Source: Candidatus Obscuribacterales bacterium
GTDB lineage: Bacteria > Cyanobacteriota > Vampirovibrionia > Obscuribacterales > Obscuribacteraceae
Assembly (NCBI GenBank): GCA_031292355.1
Contig: JARLHI010000057.1
Coordinates: forward strand, 62,001-126,000
Reading direction: 5' to 3'
Length of the DNA stretch: 64,000 bases
Numbering within the stretch: position 1 is the stretch's first letter; each line of letters begins with the position of its first letter. Positions 8,279 through 15,924 of this stretch are shown piece by piece. The notes beneath the pieces were generated by a model. It searched no databases. It was not told where the DNA came from and worked only from the letters and a program-made list of their open reading frames with translations. Both the position numbers and the translations under genes were made by a program.

Positions 8279-9339
8279 GGAGCTTCTTTTTCAGCTCCAG
8301 CATCCATATAACGTATCACGCAAGCGATACCGCCAGGAAAGGCACCCTGATTCGTGGACTGCTCTGTCAATTCTGACGCAAGCGACCAGACACCTGGATT
8401 TTTGGCTTGAAACTCCACATCCATTCGATCGGATGGATTGAGCGTGATTGTGTCGCGGGTAACGTGCGGTTCTAGCAGATCAGAGCCGTTCATAGAAACA
8501 ATTTCCATTTTATGACCGGTCAAAAAGAGAGGGATAGCGCTGGAGCTGGCGTTGATCATGCGCAAACGAATGCGCTCACCCTCTCTTACCTCTAGAGGTT
8601 TGGCTAGTGGCGCGGTCATCCCATTGACCAGAAAATATGTCTGACCAGACCCAGGGCGGGCACCGGGAGCGACCATGTCTAGACTGCTGGTTTGTCCGAA
8701 CATCATAATGTAGTCCCTGTCGTAGCTTTTGCGATCACTGCGAGGCTCTACGATCAAGGCACCATACATACCTGCCACTTTTTGCTGACCGTGGTTGACC
8801 TGTGGGTGGTACCAATAAGTACCCGACTGCTTGGGAATAAATTGATAGGCGTAGACCTGACCTGGTCCAACCAATCCGCCCTCTTTGTGAGGCAAACCAC
8901 TGACACCCTGCGGTAATACCAATCCGTGAAAAGTAAGACTAGTAGCCACTTTTAAATTGTTGTGCAAAACCACGCGCAGTGGTTCACTGGCGGTGACTCG
9001 CAAGGTTGGCCCTGGAACTTTGCCGTTGTAAGTCAAGAAGTTAGCAAATTTACCGGGCGCTATCTCAATTTTGGCTTCCTTGGTAATGAGATGCACTTCG
9101 TTTGATTGCGCTTTACTGATCTTTTTTGAAAGGCGATCCAGTGCATCGAGTGAATCGGTAATATTCGATTTGACATCCGACATGTCGCCTTTCATATCAT
9201 TGAGTTCTTCGCGCTCTTTTGCTTGCTCGAGTCCCATGCTTTGAGCGCTCGCCCAATTGGTTTCGGTGCTGGAACAGATTGACAGAGTGAGCGCCACGCA
9301 AAGCGTAGCCAGAGCAATTTTACGTGCGTAGAAAACCAT
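8275..9339 (-). CDS. Multicopper-oxidase homologue lacking most copper ligands
   Basis: The 354-residue exported protein starts at ATG 9339 after GGGGGTAAG. A signal peptide (1-32) is followed by a predicted coiled coil (34-80), then two cupredoxin domains. Family landmarks are clear: TYNGKVPGPTLRV, GTYWYHPQ, GMYGALIVEP, GERIRLRMINAS, DTITLNPSDRMDVEF and FPGGIACVIRYMD. Copper ligands are mostly absent. HWHG is replaced by TFHG (137-140), WYHSH by WYHPQ (176-180), the HLHGH region by FLTGH (272-276), and the HCHxxxH region after Gly-x-Trp by ASELTEQ (321-327). It is probably a non-redox structural or binding protein, as in the ligand-less relative FtsP/SufI. It follows a tandem Usp gene by 55 bases and is probably read with it. 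Confidence 0.88.
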   Translation of the reverse strand: MVFYARKIALATLCVALTLSICSSTETNWASAQSMGLEQAKEREELNDMKGDMSDVKSNITDSLDALDRLSKKISKAQSNEVHLITKEAKIEIAPGKFANFLTYNGKVPGPTLRVTASEPLRVVLHNNLKVATSLTFHGLVLPQGVSGLPHKEGGLVGPGQVYAYQFIPKQSGTYWYHPQVNHGQQKVAGMYGALIVEPRSDRKSYDRDYIMMFGQTSSLDMVAPGARPGSGQTYFLVNGMTAPLAKPLEVREGERIRLRMINASSSAIPLFLTGHKMEIVSMNGSDLLEPHVTRDTITLNPSDRMDVEFQAKNPGVWSLASELTEQSTNQGAFPGGIACVIRYMDAGAEKEAP

Positions 9340-9394
9340 CTTACCCCCACGACTACATGAATCAGATTTGGAAGACACTATCTGTGATACCGCT

Positions 9395-10303
9395 TCAGTT
9401 TTTAGATTTGGAAACAAAAACAGAACATTTGGCATGAGCCGCAAGTTTTCCAGAAACACTGCCAACCAGGAAGTGCTCGAGCGCTGAGCGCCCCTGACCG
9501 CCTACTACAACCAGCTCTGCCTTGCATTCATCAACAACATTGAGAATTTCAGTAGCTGGTTCTCCATCTTTGAGCTTGGTGTCGACGTTAGTCAGACCAA
9601 GTTCAGTCAGCTGTGCTTTCGCCTGAGCGAGACTGGTTTCGCCGGACATCATCAAATTATCTTCAACGGAGGCTACAAAACTGACAGGAGACATGTATTT
9701 AAAGATCTCTGTTACATGCACTACATTTACTACAGTCGCTTTAGCCTGACGCTTAGCCAGGTCCAGAAGGCTCACAGCCTCCGACAGGGCTGCAAACGAC
9801 GCGCCCGATCCATCAACACCAAACACGACGTTGTCCAGATTTTTGAAAGCATTGGTAGATTTCAATACGAGAACAGAGACCGCAGACTGTTTAACCACTC
9901 TTTCGCAGGTGCTACCAAGCAAGTATTTCGCGACTTTCGAATGACTTCCAGCGTTCATGACAATCAAATCGACTTTGTCATCGCTTGCCACTTTTTCGAT
10001 CATCAATGTCGAAGGTCCCGAAACCACCTGAACGGTAACGTCTGGACAGTCGGCCTTTAAATTGTTTGCTAACTCGGCAAGAACTGTTTTAGCTTTGGCT
10101 TCCACCTGGTGGGCAAAATCATCAGGGAAGTCAGCCATGGTACCGAGCATGCCTTCATAGGCAGGCAACTCTTCACGCACATACAGCAAAACCAGCGCCA
10201 CATCCTTTAAAGGTATGAGAGATTTCAATTGCGTGAAATATTCAGGATGCGGATCAGTGATATCTATCGGAAAAAGTATTCTGAGTCGTGGTGCTTGAGT
10301 CAT
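9395..10303 (-). CDS. Universal stress protein with two UspA domains
   Basis: The 302-residue protein has two tandem UspA domains. The first (about 6-150) starts RLRILFPIDITDPHPEYF and has VMNAGSHSKVAKYLLGSTCE. The second (about 155-300) starts VVFGVDGSGASFAALSEAVSL and ends VVVGGQGRSALEHFLVGSVSG, a good G-x2-G-x9-G-S nucleotide motif. The first domain's motif is weaker, with Ser-Lys in place of Gly-Arg. It is cytoplasmic. The stop lies 55 bases before the exported multicopper-oxidase homologue on the same strand, so the two are probably cotranscribed. Confidence 0.92.
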   Translation of the reverse strand: MTQAPRLRILFPIDITDPHPEYFTQLKSLIPLKDVALVLLYVREELPAYEGMLGTMADFPDDFAHQVEAKAKTVLAELANNLKADCPDVTVQVVSGPSTLMIEKVASDDKVDLIVMNAGSHSKVAKYLLGSTCERVVKQSAVSVLVLKSTNAFKNLDNVVFGVDGSGASFAALSEAVSLLDLAKRQAKATVVNVVHVTEIFKYMSPVSFVASVEDNLMMSGETSLAQAKAQLTELGLTNVDTKLKDGEPATEILNVVDECKAELVVVGGQGRSALEHFLVGSVSGKLAAHAKCSVFVSKSKN

Positions 10304-10742
10304 CTCTGTGCCTGCATTATGGAAACCGTCGTCATTGTAGCTTAGTGGCGCAATTCAATTTTTGCTTAGGCGCCAATTATTAAATCGTCAATCGGCAGGC
10401 GGCTTCCCAAGCGGTCACTTTTGCATACGCATGAGCCCAAACGCATATCCAACACGAGCAAAATCCGTATCAAAAAGGCTGATTTTAGGATTATTAAACT
10501 GAGTTTTGAACAGACGGGAATTATCAGCTCATCTCTGTCGATCATTACCTACAGAGGATATACAGATTTCCAAAAATATATCCAAAGTACTTTTCTACAA
10601 ACTACTGACAGCCTGCCAAGAGGAATAAAGCATGTCCAATTTCAGGTCGACCGATACAAGTCTGTTGACATCAAGCATTTATTACCGAAGAAGGAATAGA
10701 CGACGCCAGCAAGGTAAAATACAGTTTTATTGAGGACGCAGC
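10304..10742. other. Intergenic region upstream of purB
   Basis: This 439-base stretch separates the divergent tandem-Usp gene and purB. A 92-codon open frame (10421-10699) is present but has no ribosome site, no recognisable domain and an Ile/Ser/Lys composition unlike neighbouring genes. I do not call it a gene. A GAGGA ribosome site for purB lies at the right end, and TAAAAT near 10715 could be a -10 element, though I found no convincing -35 partner. Confidence 0.5.
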
Positions 10743-12038
10743 TTGATCGACCGGTATACCCGCCCAGTGATGGGCAACATCTGGACGGACCAGAACAAAT
10801 TTCAAACAATGCTCGACATTGAGATCGCAGTTTGCGAAGTGCAGTGCGAACTCGGAGTAATTCCAAGCGACGCTTTGGCAGATATTAAGAGCAAAGCAAG
10901 ATTCGATTTAAATCGGATTTTAGAAATTGAAGCAGACGTCAAGCATGACATCATCGCCTTTTTGACGAACGTAAATGAAAACATCGGTGAAAGCTCGCGC
11001 TTTGTCCATCTTGGTTTAACCAGCTCTGATGTCATTGATACCGGTCTTGCTCTACAGCTAAAGCAAGCCAGTGCTGTTTTGCAAAAAGACTTGCAAGAAT
11101 TGCATGACTCGATTCTCGCGAAAGCAAGAGAGCATAAATACACCGCGCAAATCGGTCGCTCGCACGGAATCCACGCGGAACCAATGACATTTGGTTTTAA
11201 ATTAGCGGTCTGGTTGGAAGAAGTGCGTCGTCATCAAAAGAGATTAGTCGATGCCACAGAGTCAATTTCCGTCGGCAAAATCAGCGGAGCCGTGGGCACT
11301 TTTTCCAACATATCACCGCAAGTAGAAGAGATGACCTTAAAGCGACTTGGTCTGATACCAGAACCGGTGGCAACCCAAATTGTACAAAGAGATCGTCACG
11401 CACAATTCATCTGGACACTTGCTGTGATCGGCAGCAGTCTGGATAAATTTGCCACAGAGATTCGCCATCTACAAAAAACGGATGTATTGGAAGTTGAAGA
11501 GCCGTTCGACGTCAAACAAAAAGGCTCCTCGGCTATGCCACATAAACGCAATCCAGTAGGCAGCGAAAATATATCGGGGTTGGCCAGAATTTTGCGAGGC
11601 AATTCTTTAGCCGCGCTGGAGAACATTCCACTCTGGCACGAAAGAGATATCAGCCACAGCTCAGTTGAACGCGTGATTATTCCGGACTCGACAATACTGC
11701 TTGATTACATGCTGGCTCGCTTCACCAAAATCGTCTCAGGGCTCGTGGTTTATCCGGCTAATATGAAACGCAATATGGATCGCTATGGCGGTGTTATCTA
11801 TTCTCAGGCGGTGATGTTAAAACTAATCGATAAAGGCCTGACCCGAGAGGCAGCATACAAGCTAGTCCAGTCCAATGCCATGAAAGCCTGGAATACAGAG
11901 ACAGGCAATTTCAAACAAAATTTGTTAGATGACAAAGAAGTAAACGATCACCTGAATAAACAAGAAATCGAAAATTGCTTTAAAGCCGAAAATTATTTGC
12001 AAAATCTCGATAAGGTTTTCTCTCGCGTAGGGGTATAA
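10743..12038 (+). CDS. purB: Adenylosuccinate lyase
   Basis: The 431-residue enzyme cleaves SAICAR and adenylosuccinate, releasing fumarate, in purine synthesis. The N-terminus IDRYTRPVMGNIWTDQNKF is typical. TSSDVIDTGLALQ, GRSHGIHAEPMTFG (catalytic His region) and the superfamily signature GSSAMPHKRNPVGSE follow in order. The start is TTG at 10743, supported by GAGGA about 7 bases upstream and by the family N-terminus. The length is normal. malQ begins one base after its stop, so the two are almost certainly one transcript despite unrelated pathways. Confidence 0.96.
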   Translation: MIDRYTRPVMGNIWTDQNKFQTMLDIEIAVCEVQCELGVIPSDALADIKSKARFDLNRILEIEADVKHDIIAFLTNVNENIGESSRFVHLGLTSSDVIDTGLALQLKQASAVLQKDLQELHDSILAKAREHKYTAQIGRSHGIHAEPMTFGFKLAVWLEEVRRHQKRLVDATESISVGKISGAVGTFSNISPQVEEMTLKRLGLIPEPVATQIVQRDRHAQFIWTLAVIGSSLDKFATEIRHLQKTDVLEVEEPFDVKQKGSSAMPHKRNPVGSENISGLARILRGNSLAALENIPLWHERDISHSSVERVIIPDSTILLDYMLARFTKIVSGLVVYPANMKRNMDRYGGVIYSQAVMLKLIDKGLTREAAYKLVQSNAMKAWNTETGNFKQNLLDDKEVNDHLNKQEIENCFKAENYLQNLDKVFSRVGV

Positions 12039-12039
12039 G

Positions 12040-13776
12040 ATGAAACTCGATCCAACCAAAAAACTAGCCGGAATTCTCGTCCCTGTCTTTGCTTTAAGAC
12101 ATGAACAAGATCTTGGAATCGGCGATACAACAGCAATGATGCAGGCCATCGACTTTTGCGCAAAGCTAAAAATCGGCGTGTTGCAGATCTTGCCTATCAA
12201 TGAAACTGGTGGCGACAACAGCCCTTACAGCGCAATCAGCTCAGTTGCTTTAGATCCAGCCTTGCTTACAGTTTTACCAGGTCACGTTCCAGGTTTGACC
12301 CAAGCTGATTTTGACGAACTAGCGAAGCCCGATGTGCTTTCGCAGTTGCGCGAAAATACTGTCAAATATGCCCGCGTTAAAGCTTTGAAACTGGAGCTTC
12401 TAAGAAAGAGCTTCACCAACTTCCAGGCGTCAATTTTGCAGAAAGAAACCGACGAAGCTAAAGCGTTTCGTCAGTTCTGCAAAGACAACGAAAGCTGGTT
12501 GCCTCTTTATACTTTGTTCCGCACTCTCGTTGACGAAAATGGCGGCAATGCTTGCTGGACTCAGTGGAAAGACGAGCAACGCGAGTACAAACAAGCGTTG
12601 AAATTAGCGACGACAGAAAAGCGCTATCAAGACGACCAAAACTTCTGGGCGTTCGTACAATTCGTCGCCTGGACACAATGGGGCAAAGTCAGAAAATATG
12701 CTGACGAAAATGAAGTAGCTTTGATGGGTGATATTCCATTTGGTGTCAGTCGATACAGCGCGGACGTCTGGGCTCACACCGAATTATTCGACCTCGATTG
12801 GTCTGGTGGAGCCCCACCAGAGCGCTTCTTCAAAGCCGATCCATTTACAGAAAAGTGGGGACAGAATTGGGGCATTCCCTATTACAACTGGACTAACAAC
12901 GAGAAAGAAAACTACAGATGGTGGCGTCAAAGAATTAACTACACATGCAAACTCTTCAACTATTACAGAATCGATCACGTGCTTGGATTCTTTAGAATCT
13001 ACTGCTTCCCATGGATTCCAGAACTGAACGGCGAATTCATGGGTCTAACTGAAAAGGAAGCTGCCGAAAGATGCGGCGGACGCGTCCCACAATTCCTCGC
13101 AAGACCAGACGAACCAAAAGAAAACGCGATAATGAATCGCGACTTCGGCGAAAAAATCCTCAAAGTGCTTATGGAAGCTTCCGGTGATGCCGGAATTGTC
13201 GCCGAAGATCTGGGAATGGTGCCAGATTACGTAGTGCCATTAGAAAAGAAATTGGGCATTGCTGGATTTACAATTCCAATATTCGAACGCGATAAAGAAA
13301 CTCAAGAATATTTCGTCAAAGAAGACTTGAATCCGCTCAGTCTGGCGACTTATGGCACTCACGACCACCCGCCAATTCACTCGTTCTACAACGGTTTGCT
13401 TGATTGGTGGCATGGTGCTGACGGTGACAAAGGCTGGCTTGAGATTCAGCAATTGATGCGATTCCTTGGACGAGACACAGAACACCCACCTGAAGAATTC
13501 ACCGAAGAATTGTTGATTAGCTTCATCAAAACTCTTCTCGAATCACCATGCTGGCTCACTGTCATGATGATCACCGACTTGCTTGGCACGACTCAACGGT
13601 TCAATGAACCCGGACTGGCCGCCGACGGCAACTGGACTCAGCGACTTGCCGAACCAATCGGTCACTATGAAAGCGATCCTGCCTATGCCAATAAGATCAA
13701 GGCGTTTGCTTCTTTGATCAAAGAAACCAATCGTTTGCCAGCTTCTTCGGTCAAAGCTGCAGCCGGTAAATCCTGA
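12040..13776 (+). CDS. malQ: 4-alpha-glucanotransferase (GH77, amylomaltase)
   Basis: The 578-residue cytoplasmic enzyme transfers alpha-1,4-glucan segments in maltodextrin or glycogen metabolism. It begins with LAGILVPVFALRHEQDLGIGD, the usual GH77 start. The three catalytic acids are visible: Asp312 in YRIDHVLGFFRIY (nucleophile), Glu389 in VAEDLGMVP (acid/base) and Asp442 in YGTHDHPPIH. WGQNWGIPYYNW and GDIPFGVSRYSADVWA are also family marks. It starts one base after the purB stop. The length is slightly above the short bacterial form. No other glycogen gene lies in the window. Confidence 0.95.
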   Translation: MKLDPTKKLAGILVPVFALRHEQDLGIGDTTAMMQAIDFCAKLKIGVLQILPINETGGDNSPYSAISSVALDPALLTVLPGHVPGLTQADFDELAKPDVLSQLRENTVKYARVKALKLELLRKSFTNFQASILQKETDEAKAFRQFCKDNESWLPLYTLFRTLVDENGGNACWTQWKDEQREYKQALKLATTEKRYQDDQNFWAFVQFVAWTQWGKVRKYADENEVALMGDIPFGVSRYSADVWAHTELFDLDWSGGAPPERFFKADPFTEKWGQNWGIPYYNWTNNEKENYRWWRQRINYTCKLFNYYRIDHVLGFFRIYCFPWIPELNGEFMGLTEKEAAERCGGRVPQFLARPDEPKENAIMNRDFGEKILKVLMEASGDAGIVAEDLGMVPDYVVPLEKKLGIAGFTIPIFERDKETQEYFVKEDLNPLSLATYGTHDHPPIHSFYNGLLDWWHGADGDKGWLEIQQLMRFLGRDTEHPPEEFTEELLISFIKTLLESPCWLTVMMITDLLGTTQRFNEPGLAADGNWTQRLAEPIGHYESDPAYANKIKAFASLIKETNRLPASSVKAAAGKS

Positions 13777-13870
13777 TCAACCGGCGGTCTGGTGGTTTAA
13801 AAAGTCCAATTTTGAGTATGCTATAAGTGGCGCGCAAGCGTGCTCGTCCTGCAGTTAGAAGCGAGGGTAA

Positions 13871-14767
13871 ATGTTTCCAGCGTTATTGATCCGCTCTGGC
13901 ATTGATTGGGTCAGACACAACGACCAGTTCAAGGATTCCAATCCATACTCTCGTTGCGAGGAATCGATTCGTGTTTGTCAAATTCTCTGGGAAGAGAAAA
14001 TGGGAAAAGCCTCTAGCGAATTGCTCGAACCGGCTATCGTTTCTGGCTACTGGGAAGAGTTTTTCCATGCCGAAGATCCACTTCCTGATGAAGGTGAGTG
14101 GCGCGACGGTCTTAGCAAACGTTCCGGGCAGTACGATTCGTTTGAAGAATGGCAGGATTGGTTCAAAAAGGCTTACGCTAAAGTCTATAAAGAAAACAAT
14201 ATCTGGATGAGTGTGCTCATGACAGCATGGGCGCACACACATCAATATGACGTTGTCTACACAGAAAATTCCTGGGACTTTCTGCCTTCGCGCTCGTATT
14301 TGCCAACATCTCAGATGTGGCGATTGGAACCACATCTGGTGACAGTTGCGGCTATTTTGCGAGACATCTGGGAAGAAGAAATGCGTGCTTACGAAAAAGG
14401 CGGTTTCAAAATAGACGAAGAGCGCTCACCCTATCTCGGACGAATCGAATGCATCGGTTTTGACACTAAAAAATATCGATTGCATTTTCCGCCAAAAGCG
14501 AATCACGAAAGCGAAGATTTTAATTTGGGTGATTTAATTGCCGACATTATCGTTCCGCCTGGCGACTCATGGTACAGACATCCGGATAACATAATTTTCG
14601 CGCACGATTGCATTGACGTCACGGCATTGATAAATCGAGCCCAGTACGTTCTGGGAAGTCGCAGACGACTCTATGAACTACTGGTTAACGCAGCACCAGA
14701 GCAGGCAAAAATTCAAGCCTCAGCCGAAGGCTGGCTGGTGCCAGAACTCGATGGCGCATTCAGTTAG
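13871..14767 (+). CDS. Conserved-looking soluble protein, family not recognised
   Basis: The 298-residue protein starts at ATG 13871 with GAGGG about 6 bases upstream. It has no signal peptide or membrane helix. It is unusually rich in Trp, Tyr and acidic residues, for example ILWEEKM, GYWEEFFH, EEWQDWFKKAY and SWDFLPSRSYLPTSQMW. The C-terminal half has beta-like segments (YLGRIECIGFDTKKYRLHF, LIADIIVPPGDSWYRHPD) and a helical end. I do not recognise the fold or a catalytic motif. It lies 94 bases after malQ and may be a third gene of that unit. Three palindromes follow its stop. Confidence 0.75.
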   Translation: MFPALLIRSGIDWVRHNDQFKDSNPYSRCEESIRVCQILWEEKMGKASSELLEPAIVSGYWEEFFHAEDPLPDEGEWRDGLSKRSGQYDSFEEWQDWFKKAYAKVYKENNIWMSVLMTAWAHTHQYDVVYTENSWDFLPSRSYLPTSQMWRLEPHLVTVAAILRDIWEEEMRAYEKGGFKIDEERSPYLGRIECIGFDTKKYRLHFPPKANHESEDFNLGDLIADIIVPPGDSWYRHPDNIIFAHDCIDVTALINRAQYVLGSRRRLYELLVNAAPEQAKIQASAEGWLVPELDGAFS

Positions 14768-14776
14768 CCGGTTTTC

Positions 14777-14865
14777 TAAATCGAACTCGATTTAATTTCA
14801 AAACTCAGTTGTTAAATCGAGTTCGATTTAACCTGAAAATTTACGGCTAAATCGAGTTCGATTTA
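14777..14865. repeat. Three evenly spaced 18-base palindromes
   Basis: Each copy is TAAATCGA, a 2-base centre, then TCGATTTA. Copies occupy 14777-14794 (centre AC), 14813-14830 (centre GT) and 14848-14865 (centre GT), so starts are 36 and 35 bases apart. Copy 2 extends by one more pair. They fill the gap between two convergent genes, ending two bases before the rsmG stop. The 2-base centre and lack of T-runs argue against classical terminators. A protein-binding site or a small repeat family is more likely. Confidence 0.9.
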
Positions 14866-14867
14866 GT

Positions 14868-15671
14868 TTATTCGTCACCAAGCGGGGCAGCCTTGATTTT
14901 GCCCCAGGCTCGCGGATACAAGCCTTTCGTTGGACTTTGCTTGGTTGCAAGCAAAAGTGCCCTCGGTTTGCCAAGAATATTCGCGTCTAGATTTTCAATT
15001 CCGGTAAGTACTCCGCCAAGCTTTGGCAAGGAGCGGGTGGCACGTATTTGTTCATCAGGCACCTGCGAAACAGACTTTTGTGCGAGAAACAATCCGCCTA
15101 TTCTCAAAAATGGCAATAAAACCTCCGCCGTTATGTCGAAATTAGCGACAGCACGAGCGGTCGCAAAGTCGAAGCGATTGCGAAAATTGACATCATGAGC
15201 GAGTAATTCAGCTCTTTCGTTGTAGATATTCGTGCGTTTAACAAGTCCTAGAGCGACGCAAGCTTGTTCGAGGAAACGACATTTTTTGCCGACAGCCTCG
15301 ATCATGGTCACATACAATTCGGGACATGCAATGGCGATAACGATAGCCGGAAAACCGGCGCCAGTACCAAAGTCGATAAGATGGGACGATTTTCGCTGGG
15401 GATTTTCTGTCAGTGACTTGCGAATGAACGGAACGAGAGTCAGGGAATCGAGAACGTGATCCTTCAAAAGTACCGAAATATCGGGATTGCCAACCAGATT
15501 CGTATGTTTGGAATAATCTGCGATTAGCTCACAAAAGTGCAGCATTTGAGCGACCTGTTCGGTGGCGATGGAGACACCGAGTTGCTGAATATCAGACACA
15601 AAGTTCTCGACTAACTTTGCTGAAGCATCGGTTGAGGCCTCATCGGACAGTGAAAAAGTCTCGTCAATCAT
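14868..15671 (-). CDS. rsmG: 16S rRNA (guanine-527-N7)-methyltransferase
   Basis: The 267-residue enzyme methylates G527 of 16S rRNA with S-adenosylmethionine. Seen: FCELIADYSKHTNLVG, KDHVLDSL, the SAM-binding LIDFGTGAGFPAIVIAIA, MIEAVGKKCRFLEQA, and TARAVANFDITAEVLLPFLRIGG, all in normal order. It is longer than the usual 210-240 residues because of an acidic N-terminal extension and a basic C-terminal tail. This gene is often near parA/parB and the origin in other bacteria, but no such neighbours are seen here. It converges on the orphan gene at 13871 across the palindrome triplet. Confidence 0.94.
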   Translation of the reverse strand: MIDETFSLSDEASTDASAKLVENFVSDIQQLGVSIATEQVAQMLHFCELIADYSKHTNLVGNPDISVLLKDHVLDSLTLVPFIRKSLTENPQRKSSHLIDFGTGAGFPAIVIAIACPELYVTMIEAVGKKCRFLEQACVALGLVKRTNIYNERAELLAHDVNFRNRFDFATARAVANFDITAEVLLPFLRIGGLFLAQKSVSQVPDEQIRATRSLPKLGGVLTGIENLDANILGKPRALLLATKQSPTKGLYPRAWGKIKAAPLGDE

Positions 15672-15924
15672 TGATAATTTGTAACCGCACTCAAAGAGAA
15701 AGGAAAAACTCAGAATAAAGCGAAATTTTCGCTACGATGCAATCTTAAACGAACTCTGCCGGCCTTTTGCCGATGTCACGGGCTTCTGGAGGAAGGTTGT
15801 CACTTAAATTTTTACGGGAATGGGTATGGATTCTTGATAAAGGTGTGTTAATCAATTCCCGTAAAGGCATAATTACTTTGTCGATTGCTAACGAATGAGA
15901 GAAGAGCTGAATTAAAGAGCAATT

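Noticed and set aside
10421..10699. 92-codon open frame before purB
   Set aside because: No ribosome site, no domain, biased composition; the space fits a regulatory leader.
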